This document shows, piece after piece, positions 32,701 to 44,609 of a stretch of 64,000 nt of DNA. Origin of the DNA: Ciona intestinalis (taxonomy: Eukaryota; Chordata; Ascidiacea; Phlebobranchia; Cionidae); assembly GCF_000224145.3 (NCBI RefSeq), contig NW_004190425.2, forward strand, positions 224,070-288,069, given 5' to 3'. The translations under genes were made by a program, and so were the position numbers. The first letter of the stretch is position 1, and each line of letters opens with the position of its first letter. The notes under the pieces were generated by a model, which saw only the letters and a program-made list of their open reading frames with translations, made no database searches and was not told the DNA's origin.

Positions 32701-35588
32701 CTCACTAACTTTATTAAATTTCACATGACACAACGCAATCAAACAATGGCGACGTATTACGCCATAGGAATACTGTTATGCACAGGTTTTGCTAAAGTAA
32801 ACAAAACTAATATAGGCTACTGTGTGTGGACTAAAATGGGATACCGTTAAAACCTATATCCCAATTTGCCTCACCGTCTTTTAAACAATTAACGAACCTG
32901 TTTTTTAGTCGCGGGGGTGGGGTAATAGAAATGTTTGATTAATCTTTGTTTACTACTTAATGGAACGATAAAATAGAATGAAACCATATCCCATCTTACC
33001 CCAGCCTATACTATATGATGGGATAAATATATAGTTTACCTGGTGCGGCCGAAGCAGATGGTGTTGTTTGTAATGATGGCTGGGAAGGATCGATCGACTT
33101 TGGGGCACCGACTGTAAATCTAAAAATATAATCAACTGTTATAAGATTTATAGCCTATAGCAAAAGAATGGTCAAAGCTAAATATATTGGTAAAAAGTGG
33201 TCAAAACAATTTTGTCGACTATCAAAAGATATACTATAACATGATATTTGTTAACATCTAAGGAATATTTTATAACCATCTGTAAATACATAGATATCGT
33301 TTTGTTTTACCGATTATAGGAAAGAGATTTAAATAATAAAAACGAATATGCACAAAAAATAGGACGTCGGGTGTTTTACAAACAAAACAAAAATGATACG
33401 CGTATATACATTTGGTATAGTAGAGGCAGAAATGCTGGTATGGCACGTAGCTGCAATATGTGAGTACATGTATGGTCACCGCTAATTACGATCAAAATTG
33501 TCTTCATTCAGTATTCCTATATGGCTTGACCTACAGGATCCGGTGATTAGTTCCGTTTCCGTTGAAAATCGTTAATTAGTTACAGTAAAAAATAGAAGTG
33601 GAAAAATAGTTTGCAATGCTGTAGACCTTGAAACTTTCGAACCCTAATTAAGGAAGTTGACGGAACAGTCATTAGTCACAGCGTTTCGTCACGTTGTGCG
33701 AAAAGCACTTCAGTATAGCTGGCCAACTTAAAGACTGTTGGTGGTAAAGTGCATGCATACTTTCATGTTTTTGACACGGTATATGGCTTTATGCTTATTT
33801 TCACTTATGTAATATAATATTAATAATAACTTTATTTGTTTCTTTGAATCCGGCAAAGCGAAAATTTAAAGATATTTTAAAGTTAACGAATAGACAATAT
33901 ATATAGCGACAGAACAAAAGTTGTTATGTGACTTGTGGTTTTATATTTCGGTTTAAAACATACATAGGTGTTTCGCGAATAGGTAAAAATCGCTAACATT
34001 TTGATATCAATTTGGTTGCTTTCGATTGTGAGTCAATAAAATGCCAATTACGAATGGTTACTGTTTTCAATGAGCGAATGGGAACTTGAACAGATTCCAA
34101 ACACCAATTAAAAGGGTCATTGAATTTATTCATTAGCCAATTCAGTCTGGACCGTGAAATAAACAAACAGAATGTGGGATTCATGTACTGCTGCTGGTAC
34201 TAGTAAAAAATTAAAACAGTCGCCTTTGGTGGCGTATGTGGTATACTGTGTAAAAAGATACGATACCGTTAACACTTTAACCCAAATTTCTTGATCATTT
34301 TTTTTTATTAATTAACGTTCTTTTGGGGCCATGGTTACATAATTCTGTAAATGTTTGTTGTTTAATCTTTAATGGGCGACAAAAAATACAAAAAACACAG
34401 GTGTCCCATCTTCCCCATCGTACTATATATGTATATATTGATTTTTAATCTATTAATTTGTGTCAGTCTTTTTGACAGGAAGTGAATGAGGTGACGTCAA
34501 CGCTTGTCTGAACGTGCATGACTGATTCCTTTTCATGAATATCGTGACATGTACGTAGAAAGTATTTAAGAAGCAATATCCGGATACCCTTAGTAAAGTT
34601 TTACGAAATGCCTTCAACCCAATAACTTTGAATATACCGGCAATAAGTAATGTACCATGCTTACAATATGCATGTTACCATAGTTAATTGGGATAACTTG
34701 GTACAAGTTTGCCGGCTATGCATTTTTACTTAAAACGCTGCTATACGTGCAACGGTTATCGAAATTACCCTAGCTTTACGTTCAGCAATCGTAATTTGGT
34801 CTTGGTACAATCTAATCGATTGCTAATCTTTACATTCAACAGTGGAAATTTAGAAAGAAAATCCAAACATAAGCCGTTTTGCGAGCGCCTCTATAGTCGT
34901 TTTAACTTGATACTGTTTCCTCAATAAACTGATACACTTTGTCGTTAACCACACTAATGATACCATCTGGAAACTACTAGTCGAAGTCCTAATGTAAATG
35001 GTAACCATGTTTTAACAATTAACCACTCTGTTTAAAATCGTGGGTATATACGGTTAACAATTCTACAAATATTCAATTTTGACAGATTGGCTGATAAAAC
35101 ATGAGCTTTTTACCTCGAATATATAGCGTTCTTCCCGTTTTTAAATGTAAAGAGTTATAAAACACTCAATCAAAACTCGGACGTTATATCGACATAGTAG
35201 GATAGGGGGAAGACAGGACACACCTATCACAATACTGATTTATAATTCTTTGATAGTTCTTTGTTTAACGCTAAATGAAATGGGAAAATAGGATGAAAAA
35301 GTGTCTCATCTATATCTCACCCTACTATATATTAACTTCTGTCTAAATGATTCGGTCCTACCTTAACTGCTGGTTGCCGGTTTTTCCAAGGTGAAAATCA
35401 TATCCAAAATAAGACGGTGATGTCCCGCTTGGTATCTGTCCTGGATTTGTACTTGAAGCTGAATTAGATACAGCTCTAACTACTGGTGATTGTAAGTAGC
35501 GTAACGCTTTTGTTTCCACATTAAAACTTTTTACTGACAATGTACAATGTAGTATAGTCCAACAGCATAATAAAATGCATCTATCCAT
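26738..35588 (-). CDS. Integrin alpha head cassette C (no leg of its own)
   Basis: A head of 425 codons in ten exons: 35588-35362, 33119-33040, 31374-31223, 30790-30670, 30279-30105, 29656-29584, 28888-28746, 28070-27965, 27387-27273, 26820-26738. Signal peptide MDRCILLCCWTILH, mature start FNVETKALRYL, FG-GAP1 (FTVGAPKS), FG-GAP2 (GDLLECPVS...GDAFGLSVDVSP), linker ACSPTKQQNC...GYCYN, and an I domain with MIDAS DGSGS, TYTAHAL and LLTDG, ending VLEG. The post-I exon ends GFSIASGKRP on donor CCG|GTAAAA in phase 0. About 850 bases follow before head D begins and contain only a MITE and unassigned DNA. The I domain uses five exons; D and E use four because two of these are fused there. Exon 31374-31223 is nearly identical to its counterparts in A and B. 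Confidence 0.9.
26968..27172. mobile_element. Palindromic MITE copy
   Basis: GAGTAGGTTGGGGAAGATGG to GTGTCTCGTCTTCCCC, with a short CCCCAC duplication at the right end. Confidence 0.75.
27470..27780 (-). mobile_element. Degraded tRNA-derived SINE
   Basis: Matches at GGCAGGGTAACGACAGTC, CACTGGGTTGGAGTAA and TTAAGTTTCTTGCCCA. In the intron between head C exons 28070-27965 and 27387-27273. Confidence 0.55.
28298..28430. mobile_element. Short MITE, variant-core subfamily
   Basis: ATGGTAGGGGGAGACGGGAG, core AATATTTCCGAAGTCGAAAC and end GTCCCATCTTTTCCCACCC. Confidence 0.65.
29195..29427 (+). mobile_element. 5'-truncated tRNA-derived SINE
   Basis: Body GGGCAAGACACTTCAG, CTCCAACCCAGTGGTCACTA and tail TTCGGCCACGCGAGGATAAA. 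In the head C intron 29584-28888. Confidence 0.6.
29699..29830. mobile_element. MITE, one end missing
   Basis: ATAGTAGCATGGGGGAAGAC, then ACAATTAACAACGGTCCATG; it is cut before the second end. Confidence 0.6.
30310..30595 (-). mobile_element. Degraded tRNA-derived SINE
   Basis: Recognisable by AGCATCGAAACCAGTTACG, AACACACGCCCGCAATGGTAG and TATTGCAAGTTACCACG. It lies between head C exons 30790-30670 and 30279-30105. Confidence 0.5.
30863..31065. mobile_element. Diverged palindromic MITE
   Basis: ATAGTAGTGTGGGGTAAAAT to GGTATTCCATCTTACCTCA. Next to head C exon 30790-30670. Confidence 0.6.
31725..31918. mobile_element. Palindromic MITE copy
   Basis: TAGTAATGTGGAGTAAGATG to CATGTCCCATCTTACACCAT. 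A single MITE end lies just to the left at 31462-31530 (GATGGGGTAATATGGGACAC). Confidence 0.65.
32418..32612. mobile_element. Diverged palindromic MITE
   Basis: ATATGGTGGTGTAACATGGG to ATATCCCATCTTACCCCAG. Confidence 0.6.
32822..33012. mobile_element. Diverged palindromic MITE
   Basis: GTGTGTGGACTAAAATGGGA to ATATCCCATCTTACCCCAG. It lies close to head C exon 33119-33040. Confidence 0.6.
33815..33930 (-). mobile_element. R3 repeat fragment
   Basis: ATTAATAATAACTTTATTTG, GAAAATTTAAAGATATTTTA and GACAGAACAAAAGTTG. In the long first intron of head C. Confidence 0.5.
34235..34428. mobile_element. Diverged palindromic MITE
   Basis: Left end decayed (AAAGATACGATACCGTTA); right end AGGTGTCCCATCTTCCCCAT intact. 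In the first intron of head C. Confidence 0.55.
35195..35332. mobile_element. MITE with internal deletion
   Basis: ATAGTAGGATAGGGGGAAGA to GTGTCTCATCTATATCTCAC. Directly downstream of head C's first exon. Confidence 0.65.
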
Positions 35589-37343
35589 GCTTCAACCACT
35601 TCTCGTATTGCAAGATAAAGTGGAATTCAGACTTCGGTTCAGCCGCCTGTAGTAGAAATATGACACTTCGATTCCGCTTTTGAATTCGCGCACTTTTGGT
35701 AGTTTGAACGTGCGACAGCAGACAGCCCTGCGCTTACCAGTTAAATCTTTTGCTTTTCTCGTTTTGTTTTACTGTTGAAAGCAACAAATATTATTTAACT
35801 TCTGAGATAATATACACTGCGTTATATGCAAGCTTGAAAACTCATTTTAATCTCTATTGCATACGTGGTTCGACCATTTACTAACATGTGGAACGTGCAG
35901 TGACGCTTGGTGCATGCTGCCCACACGTAGCCATGCTTGGTAGCAGACTAGCAGTACACTTATACGTTTGTGTATACTCCATGGCATAGTCAGGGTTTAC
36001 GTACTTTTTCACTGTCTTAATAATTCACTCCTGACGCGGGTAGTACATTAATCTGAACCGATCTAAAACTTGTTTTAATTGGTAACCGCTCTATTCCTGC
36101 TAATAGCATAGAGTATAGACTACTAGAGCGCCAGGATGCGCGGTTGTTATTTAAAGCGAGAGCAGCGGGAAACATGCCACGCGTTGGAAGCAACAACTGA
36201 TTGGTGTCTGTGGCGCGGATAAAACGGGTGCCATCCCTAAGTAAAAGCAATGGCTTCCAGATTACTGAGAATAGACAATCCTTCGAACAGCAATCACAAC
36301 ATATAGACCAGAGCCTGATTTTTACCCCGACGTTGCTACACTGTTAATCAGTTCAAATGCTTACTATCTATAGCTTACGTATCCAAGAATAAGGCAACGA
36401 AATATTTCGAGTCATAGCATGCAATTCTAAATAGAAAACGACAATTTTGGCTCAAAAAAAAACAGAGACGTAAACTTATTACCCTGAACTTATTATGACG
36501 CCACACACGGCTCGCTATGGCATGTATTGTGACCTCACAACGTCCGGTTTAATTTGAACACTTCATGCTAATTGCGACGTAGATGACCGGAAAACACCAC
36601 ACTAAAGTTTTATTTGTTTCTACAGGTTAATAGCCTCTCGTTCTTAGAATATGCGCCTATGTTTTATTACAGATTTTGTTTTAATATGCCTTTAATATCA
36701 TGTATTATTCTATTAGTTCATTCTATAGATTTACTTTACAACCGATTCGAATATAATTTATACTTTTCACAGATTGCCTATAAGACGCTTTTATAAGATT
36801 CCTACTCTGAGGTAAATAGTATGGCCACGATTGGATGCACGATGTACGTAGTATTTTTGACTTCGTGGTGACACCTAGCGACAAAAATAAATCATCTTTT
36901 ACACTTAAATGTCGAGTGAAAACTCTAAAAAAACATTTCCCTGATTTGATTATTTGGATTACTAACATAACGACATCAATACATATAATGGTACATCAAA
37001 TTTTACAATTATGTACACGAACAATGAATTCAGTCTTCAACGTTATAATGGCTGCTCCATTTGTTACACTTCCTACATAAAGAGGCATACATTAAATGGC
37101 AAATTGAACAATACATACCTGTTTCAAGCAAAAGGTTCGCGTTCATTTATGTAAACCAACACAGATGCTGTTTCAGCACTCCACGTTGTATCTTCTGTCC
37201 CAACATAGGGGGAAAAAGGAGAGACCAAAAGTCCATTCAACCCACCTGCTTACTAAATACACGAGACAACGCACAAAAAAAGCAAAAAAGAACAAATAGT
37301 CAACGTGCACATAAAAAACGAAAGAAAAGAAAGTTTAGCTTAC
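35589..37343. other. Spacer between head B and head C, no exon seen
   Basis: About 1.75 kb with no FG-GAP3 or leg exon, and none of the common repeats I could recognise. As the region upstream of head C it is the most likely place for a head C promoter. Parts such as 36120-36240 are GC-richer than the flanks. Confidence 0.4.
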
Positions 37344-40300
37344 TCGTTTGGCATGATGAATTGAAAATCCGGATTCTGATAACTCCATGTTGTAGGTAGA
37401 TATTAACGAATTACCATTTGACCCTAACATCAAAATATTAACAGTTGAGTTATTTTCTAGTTTGGCGGAATAAGATCATCGTTAACACATAATATCATAA
37501 ATGCAAAATTACCTAATCGTATGTTAACCACTGAACAACGCTTGCTTTACAGTCATGAGAACTCTTTACAGTCATGAGAGAGTTAAAAGTAGGGTGGGAG
37601 AAAATGGGACACATATGCATTTTGTTTTCTTGTCCCATTGAAGAGTAAACAAAGAAAATTTAATGAATTATAAAACTAGATCTTTACGAATCCTACAGAC
37701 CGTTGTTAATTGTTTAAAACACGATCAAGATTTACTATGGAGCAGGACGAAAAAATAGAAATAAAATACATTTTACTTTGACCCAGTTTACTATATCGTG
37801 TTATGTTATATATTTATCTATACCTAAATACCAAATGTCAATTTTTATTCGAGTACATGAGCTGTAAGGGAAGTGCCGTATATTTAAATTTAAACAAACT
37901 TTCATAGAACAACGTTTATAAACCGCTGCTTCCAGGCGTAAGGAAGTTTGTCTGAAAAATGTGTTTGTGGTGATAATGTTACCTTCTAATGCATGCGTTA
38001 AAATTGCCCTTGAAAGATCCTCTGTAATGCCGTTAAGTGCGTCAAAATCCGAGAGTTTAAAAACCCTTGTGTCGTTGTTCGTACCAGAAGCTATTTGCTG
38101 AAATATAATGATGTTTTATTTTAATATTGAACTAAGCTATAATTATACTAAGACAATATGCGAATAATTACTATGAACGGCACCGTATATAAGAATGGTT
38201 GGTCCGTCCACGGCCTACTAGAGAATCTCTAGTATAAGCCGTGGTCCGCCTACTACTATATAGCCCAGAGAATACGGGTTACATATGTGATGAGCTGGTA
38301 AGCGAGCAAGAAAAGTCAGAAACGAATCAGAATAGCGTCTTATAGCAACTGTTGTTGCCCCGCCATGTGAGGATAAATAATAAGTAGCCTACTTTCAATA
38401 ACTCCAGACAGCAAGTATTGCGTATCAGTTTCAAACCAAACTTGTTCTATTAAATTTATGTTGAGTTTCACGACGTTAAACAAGAAGGCTACCAGTTGAT
38501 TAGAAGTCAATTAACTTACTCTCAATTCAGGTACATTGTATCTTCCCACACCGATGGCGAATGTTGTGATATTTAAACTTCTGACATAATTTGCCGTTTC
38601 TGGTAGATTTCCACTATTCGACCTATAACAATACAATAAAAAATGTGAAGTAAAATTAAAAAAACTTCAAGAAAATCTCTACAGTTGGTAATTATTTAAA
38701 CACGATTAGGAAATATGCGGTATTATACGTTCGATCGGCATTCACCTTACCCCACAAACCTTAATCATGGGATTGTTTCACAGAAAGCTGTTCGATTAAA
38801 CATCATAAAAATCCCTTATATACACCAATGGTCTTTTAAACCTCTTTCAGAGGCGTGCGGCTATGTTTTATTTTAATTCTGGAAATATTCTTTGTTTACT
38901 ACCAAATGGAACAAGAAAGTAAATGAAAACATGTGCCATCTTACTCCATTCTACTAAAAATACCACATGTTTTCTTACTTTCCATCTGTCAACAGTACAA
39001 CCACTTTTTTGTTGTTGGGTTTATTATATCGCTTGGACTTTGCGAACTCTATAGCGGTAAGATTCAATGCATGAGATGTTGCTGTGACGCCATTTTTCAA
39101 CCGCAATCTGTCGACGGAATTCTGCAATGAAAAAGATCGCCCACAATTAAACTTAAATAATTTTTTGAACATAAGTATGCACGATTAAATGTAGCTTGCT
39201 TTATTCTCGCGTGGCCGGAAAACGACATTTGTTGCAACAAGGATGCTCTGTTCCATATGGTTCTAGGCTATATCCCCCCAGGCGTTTTCCCACCGGCGAT
39301 TTCCCCCCTGGCTATTTCCCCCCTGGCTACTCCCCCCCCCGTGAATATTCCCCCATTTTCCAACAATAACTATTCCGCACCGGCGCATGTATATTTTTGA
39401 ACTTGGGTAACTTTTAATGATATTGATTTTTGATATAAAGCCATGTACCTTAAACGCTGTTTCGTTACTCTGTACACCGAGTGGCACGACAACTTGAACA
39501 TATGGTTGTTTCTCCAGTGGTCTAAAATAAATAAAATAAAATATAAACAGTAAAAACACCAAGCAACATAGATAGCAAACAGAAATGTTATTTATTTTAC
39601 TACCAATTTGGATGAAAAAAGAGAATGAACTGCCACAATATACTTAAAAAATAATTTTATTTTAATTTTTTTTCGAAGTACAATAAAGCACTTACAAAGA
39701 TGCGAGGTAAGTTGAATATTGAACAATTCCTATTTGTGTTTCACCAACGTTCATTTTCTTCGAAACATTTTTTACCCAGTTTTTAATAATTTCAAAGTTG
39801 TCTGCTTTTACTGAGCTGGACCCATCAAGTACGAACATTAGATCTAATGTACTTCCACATCCTAAAGGTGTTTAAACGGGGTGAATAAGCTGATACGTGG
39901 TCAATGAAAAAAACACTTTTTTACAAGATATAATGCTGCGGGTAGGATGGGATACTGTAGGAATTTAAATCTCATATTTTCTGATTGTATTATAAACAAT
40001 TAAAACCGGTCCATTACAGACGTGATGCTACGGTTATACTCTTATGTAAACATGCTTTGTGAAAATTGAATCAAGGCATATCCCATCTTACCCCAACCCA
40101 GTATATAGCCACATATACCGCTTTAAGTGTTCTTGTTGGAGAATTGCAATGAAGTGTTTAGATTCAAATGGATAACGAATGTTATTCTATAAGAACTCTA
40201 CCCGCGAATATGAATTAATGAAGTTTTTTTCTTGGCGTGGGGAGAAACGACAATCGTTATAACACTGGTGCTCAGGTTTCATGCATCTCGTGCTCACAAA

Positions 40301-43300
40301 ATTCGCACAGCCAGAATAGGACCACCGGGTTAGAAGAATTTTCGTCAAAGTATCTTGTCCAAGCACGCATACGAAAAAAAAAACTATTTGTATAAACATA
40401 CCGAGTTTCGCTGTTTCAGGGTCTTTCGTCCATCGGTTAGTTTGACGATTACGGTTATAACAATATCCCGGAGAGTAAATATTCCCCGAACCGCAGTTTT
40501 GCTGTTTCGTTGGTGAACACGCCTGAAATACATGGAAAGTTGGTAACCAAAAAAATGTAGTTAATTTAAGACAACACGTAGGTAAATGAATTAATAAATG
40601 AAACTTGTTTTATCTATGGGTAACGAAGTAACGGCAGTCGTTATATTACAGATGTTCTGTTACATACACCTTGTGCCCACCTATGAGTGACCACGTATGT
40701 GTAACTTTATTCTTAAAGAATTTGGCTGCTGACAACTTTGAATTTAAGGCTGACGATTTTGACAACCTTTAAGGACCACTGGGTTGGAGCAATTGCCGTT
40801 AATAAGTGCCTCTCTCAAAAATACATACGCCCACAACGGTAGCCTTGACCCCGTAACCTCTAGGTCCAGATTAAAAGGATGTGCGATACATGTTCCCATG
40901 GCCTACTCAATATACGGCCTGGGAATACACCGAAACTGCTCAGAAAATAAGAGGCCTATTGACGCGAATAATGCCCATTATAATACATTGTTACGTCACG
41001 GTTTTATTATTGTAACGTCACGGTTGTTGTTACTGCGGTGTTCTTTTGCTAGATATATATAGATAGGCTGTCTTAATAAACTTCTGTTTTATACCAAATA
41101 CTATTTTCACTCAGCGACTGAGCCAAACTAAACTGTCGGTAAAACTTACTTGTATGTCGCACGTGGTTAAAAGTAACTCCTATCTGTTCAGTCATGCTTA
41201 AACATTTATAAAAAATATAAGATGTTGATAAAATAACCCGAAAAATAAGGTAATTTAACCGGGAATGGTAAAAAAACTGTTATTTGATGCAAAAACTACA
41301 GCCAGACAGCAAAATCCATTCATAAAACCGTGACGTAACAATGTATTATAATGGGCATTATTCGCGTCAATAGGCCTCTTATTTTTTGAGCATTTTCGGT
41401 GTATTCCTAGGCTGTGTATTGAGTAGGCCATGATGTTCCCTATATACACACTTCGTGCCAACTTAGTTGTTACCACGCACAAACTGCTTCATTATGCAGT
41501 ACCATAATCTTTCCGGTTGGCGAAACGTCCACGCTTAGTCCGAAAGCGTCTCCCCTCTGGGCTCCTGGTGGGTTACGAGAGTTACACGCTGGTCTTGATG
41601 GTGGATTCGATGAAAATAAATTCGAAACTGGACATTCAAGCAAATCTCCCGTCGCTGTTAAATAAAAATGCCTATTTGTATTTTACACGCTGTTTAAATT
41701 TACGCACATTTTATGTACATGGTACTTCTGAATATGATGATGCATATATACAGTTGGCAGGACGTATTTTTAACAAATAACAACGCTCCTTTACAGTCGC
41801 GGAGTTACGGTTATACAATTCTGTAAATATTCTTTGTTTGCCAACAAATACGGGAAGATAATGATAAAGAAAACATGTTTTATATTACACCAAAATACTA
41901 TACAAGACGGGAAACAAGTGTCTTACTTTTGGTTGAGTCTCCAGTATTTTGTAAATGTGGTTCAGTTGGTGAAACAGATTTTGGTGCACCCACTGTGAAA
42001 CTATAAGAAATATATAAAATATAATATAAGGTTAACGCTTGCATGTCGTACATTAGCATATGTCGACTGTTTACCACCATATGTATAGTTTTGTAGGAGG
42101 AGATGGGACACCTTTAGCACATAATATAAAAATATCCTGATCGTGTTTTAAACCTATTAACTACGGTCTATGCCAGTCGTTACGATACGGCTCCTCAATG
42201 TTTTAAATGTTTACTACCAAATGGGACGATAAATTGGAATAAAAATTTGTCCCATCTTTCCAACTATACATATTATTTAACTTTTAACCATATTTTCCAC
42301 TTTATGAAACCCGATACCAAGCGTTACCAGAATAGAAACATTGTTAGCCGTCAAAATATAAGCATCGTGCTTTGACGTGTCATTTATCCACGTTAAACAG
42401 CATTTGTTGTCTTTTTTACACGAGGCACACTGTTCATGCCATAGAAAGGCGTATACAAGGTACATAATTTATTCATGCAGTTTATGGTTACTGTCACAAC
42501 TCATGCTCACATACGTAATATGTTGCTATTTCCTTTGCACATGTTTGGTGCGTGTGAGCTTACGTAATTATCTACAACGATAATTACGTATCGGGGAAGT
42601 CGTGGAACGTAACATTCCCGCTGTTACGCATTTAAATGGTGCAGTTATCACGAAGTTATTTTGTTTGCGTCCTTCGTCGTGAAATTGTTTCGTATATAAG
42701 CGTATCGTAAGTCCATAAGAAACATGATTATACAAGGGTGAACTAAACTGAGTTGCGTGTTGTTGTAAGTAGAAGGAACAAGCATCACGACGTTAACTAC
42801 GACGATTAACGGGACTAGCTTCGAGACACCCCTTCGATAGTTAATTCCAGCTAAACCACATCCATTACTCTTAAAAACATGACAGTTACCGTTCGTTGAA
42901 CCAAAGTACCGGAAACTAAGCTTCCTTTAACGAAGTGATTAATCAACCAAACATTTCGCTTATGTAACGAATAGACGTTAAACTAAAGAACAAACTCTGT
43001 GTAATTTATGTACAGACTGCCGCAATATATTTTAAGGTTTTATCGAGTTGTCCTTTGTTTATATAGTTGGATGGGGAAAGATGGGACACCTTCATTCCAT
43101 TTTCTCGTACATTTTGGTAGTAAACAAAGAACATTCAAAAAATTATAAAACCTTTTTCAAGCGACTTTTATAGACCGTTGTTAATTGTTTAAAACACGAT
43201 CAGGATATTTATATGTTTTGTGGTAAAGGTGTCCCATCTTCCCCCACCCCACTATACATGTTAAAATCTTCTTAATGTAGGGTAAAATAGAATAACTTTG

Positions 43301-44268
43301 ACGCATAATATTTCATATTTACTGATCGTATTTTTAGCAATTAACAACGTACGTACTGTCAGAGTCGTGAGACTGCGGGTATAGAATTCGTTGAATTTTG
43401 TTTGTTTGGGGTTTCGGCCTACTGCCGAACTAGACGACAAGATAAAATGTCCCATCTTATCTAAACCCCTTATATGTAATGTTGCTTTTATAATAACTTG
43501 TATATAGCATTAAGTTTAAGGGTAAAACATTTTGAGCGTTTAGTAAAGTTTTATGTGGTCGATCTATGACAACTATTTGTTTATTTACATCAAACACACG
43601 ATCGCTTCGACAAATTACTGGTAACATCCGGACACGCAGCGCCATCAACACAAAATCATAGAACGATTATTGACACGTAAATAACAATATCAACAAAAAA
43701 ATTGTCGACTCATGTTTGAACCAGTTTCCTAGTACCTCTGGTTCCTATTAAGACCAAAAGGTTGCGAGTTCGACGCTTGGCTAATACACTTTTGCTATGT
43801 GTCTGATTTCCACTGTACAGCTAACTTTAACAGCTACAATCAAGCATTCATATCTCTTAGCCAATGATTTAAATAATTTAGTTGTGCGGAAAATGATAAA
43901 ACAATGGCTTATCGGAAGCATTTATATCACAATGAACGTACATGTAAAACTGATGTAATGTATAAAATCTCGGTAATGCAAATTTGAAAGTAATATAACA
44001 ATACCACATTCACTAACCTTAAATTGTTACCGGTTTTTCTCAGAGCAAAGTCATATCCAAAATACGAAGGAGGCGTTCCAGATGGTAAACTACTTGTTGT
44101 TGAGTTGGACGAAGTCACGAGAGGTGAGAACACGAAGCGTAACGTCCGGGTATTAGTTTCCACATTGAAACCTTTAACAAAAATCGTAAAGAGTGTGCAC
44201 CAACAGAACATATATACTAGTTTCACATTTGTCAATCGCATGTCGTTATATTTTATATCTATAACCAA
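37344..44268 (-). CDS. Integrin alpha head cassette B (no leg of its own)
   Basis: A head of 426 codons in ten exons: 44268-44018, 42000-41927, 41654-41503, 40522-40402, 39861-39696, 39521-39449, 39121-38979, 38622-38520, 38097-37983, 37423-37344. The first ATG is at 44268; in-frame ATGs at 44241 and 44211 give a more typical signal peptide (MFCWCTLFTIFVKG), so the true start may be one of those. Mature FNVETNTRTL, then FG-GAP1 (FTVGAPKS), FG-GAP2, linker ACSPTKQQNC...GYCYN, I domain with MIDAS DGSSS, ATSHAL supplying the MIDAS Thr, LLTDG and ALEG. The post-I exon ends LSESGFSIHHAKR on donor CGA|GTAAGC in phase 0. Intron phases are identical to heads A and C. The next 1.75 kb downstream holds no exon I can recognise before head C starts. 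Confidence 0.9.
37588..37795. mobile_element. Diverged palindromic MITE
   Basis: AGTAGGGTGGGAGAAAATGG, CTTGTCCCATTGAAGAGTAA; right end decayed. About 165 nt from head B's last exon. Confidence 0.6.
38208..38246. repeat. Second copy of the CTACTAGAG palindrome
   Basis: Arms CCACGGCCTACTAGAGA and TCTCTAGTATAAGCCGTGG, with two extra bases relative to 12262-12299. It lies in the intron between head B exons 38622-38520 and 38097-37983. Confidence 0.6.
39188..39262 (-). mobile_element. 3' fragment of a tRNA-derived SINE
   Basis: TTATTCTCGCGTGGCCGGAA followed by AACGACATTTGTTGCAAC. It lies next to the G-rich intronic tract. Confidence 0.55.
39272..39355 (-). repeat. G-rich tract on the transcribed (sense) strand
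   Basis: The plus strand shows repeated runs of five to eight C separated by TGGCTATTT-like spacers; the integrin pre-mRNA therefore carries at least five G runs. It lies in the head B intron between 39449 and 39121 and is strikingly GC-rich for this window. Confidence 0.8.
39935..40105. mobile_element. Diverged palindromic MITE
   Basis: TGCGGGTAGGATGGGATACT to CATATCCCATCTTACCCCAA. Confidence 0.6.
40195..40385 (-). mobile_element. Degraded tRNA-derived SINE
   Basis: Shows GGAGAAACGACAATCG, TTATAACACTGGTG and GTATCTTGTCCAAGCACGCA. It ends just before head B exon 40522-40402. Confidence 0.5.
40580..40870 (-). mobile_element. tRNA-derived SINE copy
   Basis: Shows CACTGGGTTGGAGCAATTGC, ATACATACGCCCACAACGG and CGGCAGTCGTTATATTACAG. 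In the head B intron 41503-40522, next to a long inverted repeat. Confidence 0.65.
40896..41010 (+). repeat. Arm 1 of a long intronic inverted repeat
   Basis: About 115 nt that reappear in reverse complement at 41326-41437, with both arms containing TGACGCGAATAATG or its complement. Both lie in the head B intron between 41503 and 40522 and would form a strong hairpin in the pre-mRNA. Confidence 0.8.
41326..41437 (-). repeat. Arm 2 of the intronic inverted repeat
   Basis: Reverse complement of 40896-41010 with a few differences, separated by about 315 nt. The pair may be one foldback transposon or two opposed insertions of the same element. Confidence 0.8.
42090..42265. mobile_element. Palindromic MITE copy
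   Basis: GTAGGAGGAGATGGGACACC to TTGTCCCATCTTTCCAAC. In the first intron of head B. A decayed half copy lies at 41760-41905. Confidence 0.65.
42270..43055. other. Part of head B first intron, nothing recognised
   Basis: Unique-looking AT-rich intron sequence between two MITEs, with no exon or repeat that I can support. Confidence 0.4.
43060..43257. mobile_element. Palindromic MITE copy, well preserved
   Basis: ATAGTTGGATGGGGAAAGAT to GTGTCCCATCTTCCCCCACC. Followed at once by another copy at 43272-43475. Confidence 0.8.
43272..43475. mobile_element. Diverged MITE adjoining another copy
   Basis: TGTAGGGTAAAATAGAATAA and AATGTCCCATCTTATCTAAA, with a small insertion in the core. Confidence 0.55.
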
Positions 44269-44609
44269 AAAAAATATTAGAATAAATCACTTATTTAAAT
44301 TAAACTGAACCTACACCACTTCTTAGGTGTCTGTTTGTCTTTAACAAAGTGTGCGGCCAAAGCTTGGCTGAGAACTGTTGGATCTTAGTCGTGGTTTGAC
44401 TGGTTATCCTTATTACTAAATTAAGCATCGCTAAATTTTGCGGTGACGTAACAGTCTCATAATTTAGTTGTCTCGCTAGAAAACTGTAAAATTTTGTCTC
44501 GCTTACCTTAAAAGGTTCTAATGGATTTGTATTCAAATTTTTCATGTTTGGTCTGTATTTAATATTTAAATTGTTGTTATAACTTCGCCAATCAGCATTG
44601 TAAAAATAT

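Noticed and set aside
36017..36250. Minus-strand 77-codon open frame upstream of head C
   Set aside because: No signal peptide, family motif or splice context; the GC-richer patch is better read as possible promoter DNA.
37061..37399. Plus-strand Lys-rich 112-codon open frame
   Set aside because: Antisense to the last exon of head B and to A/T-rich intron; no family likeness.
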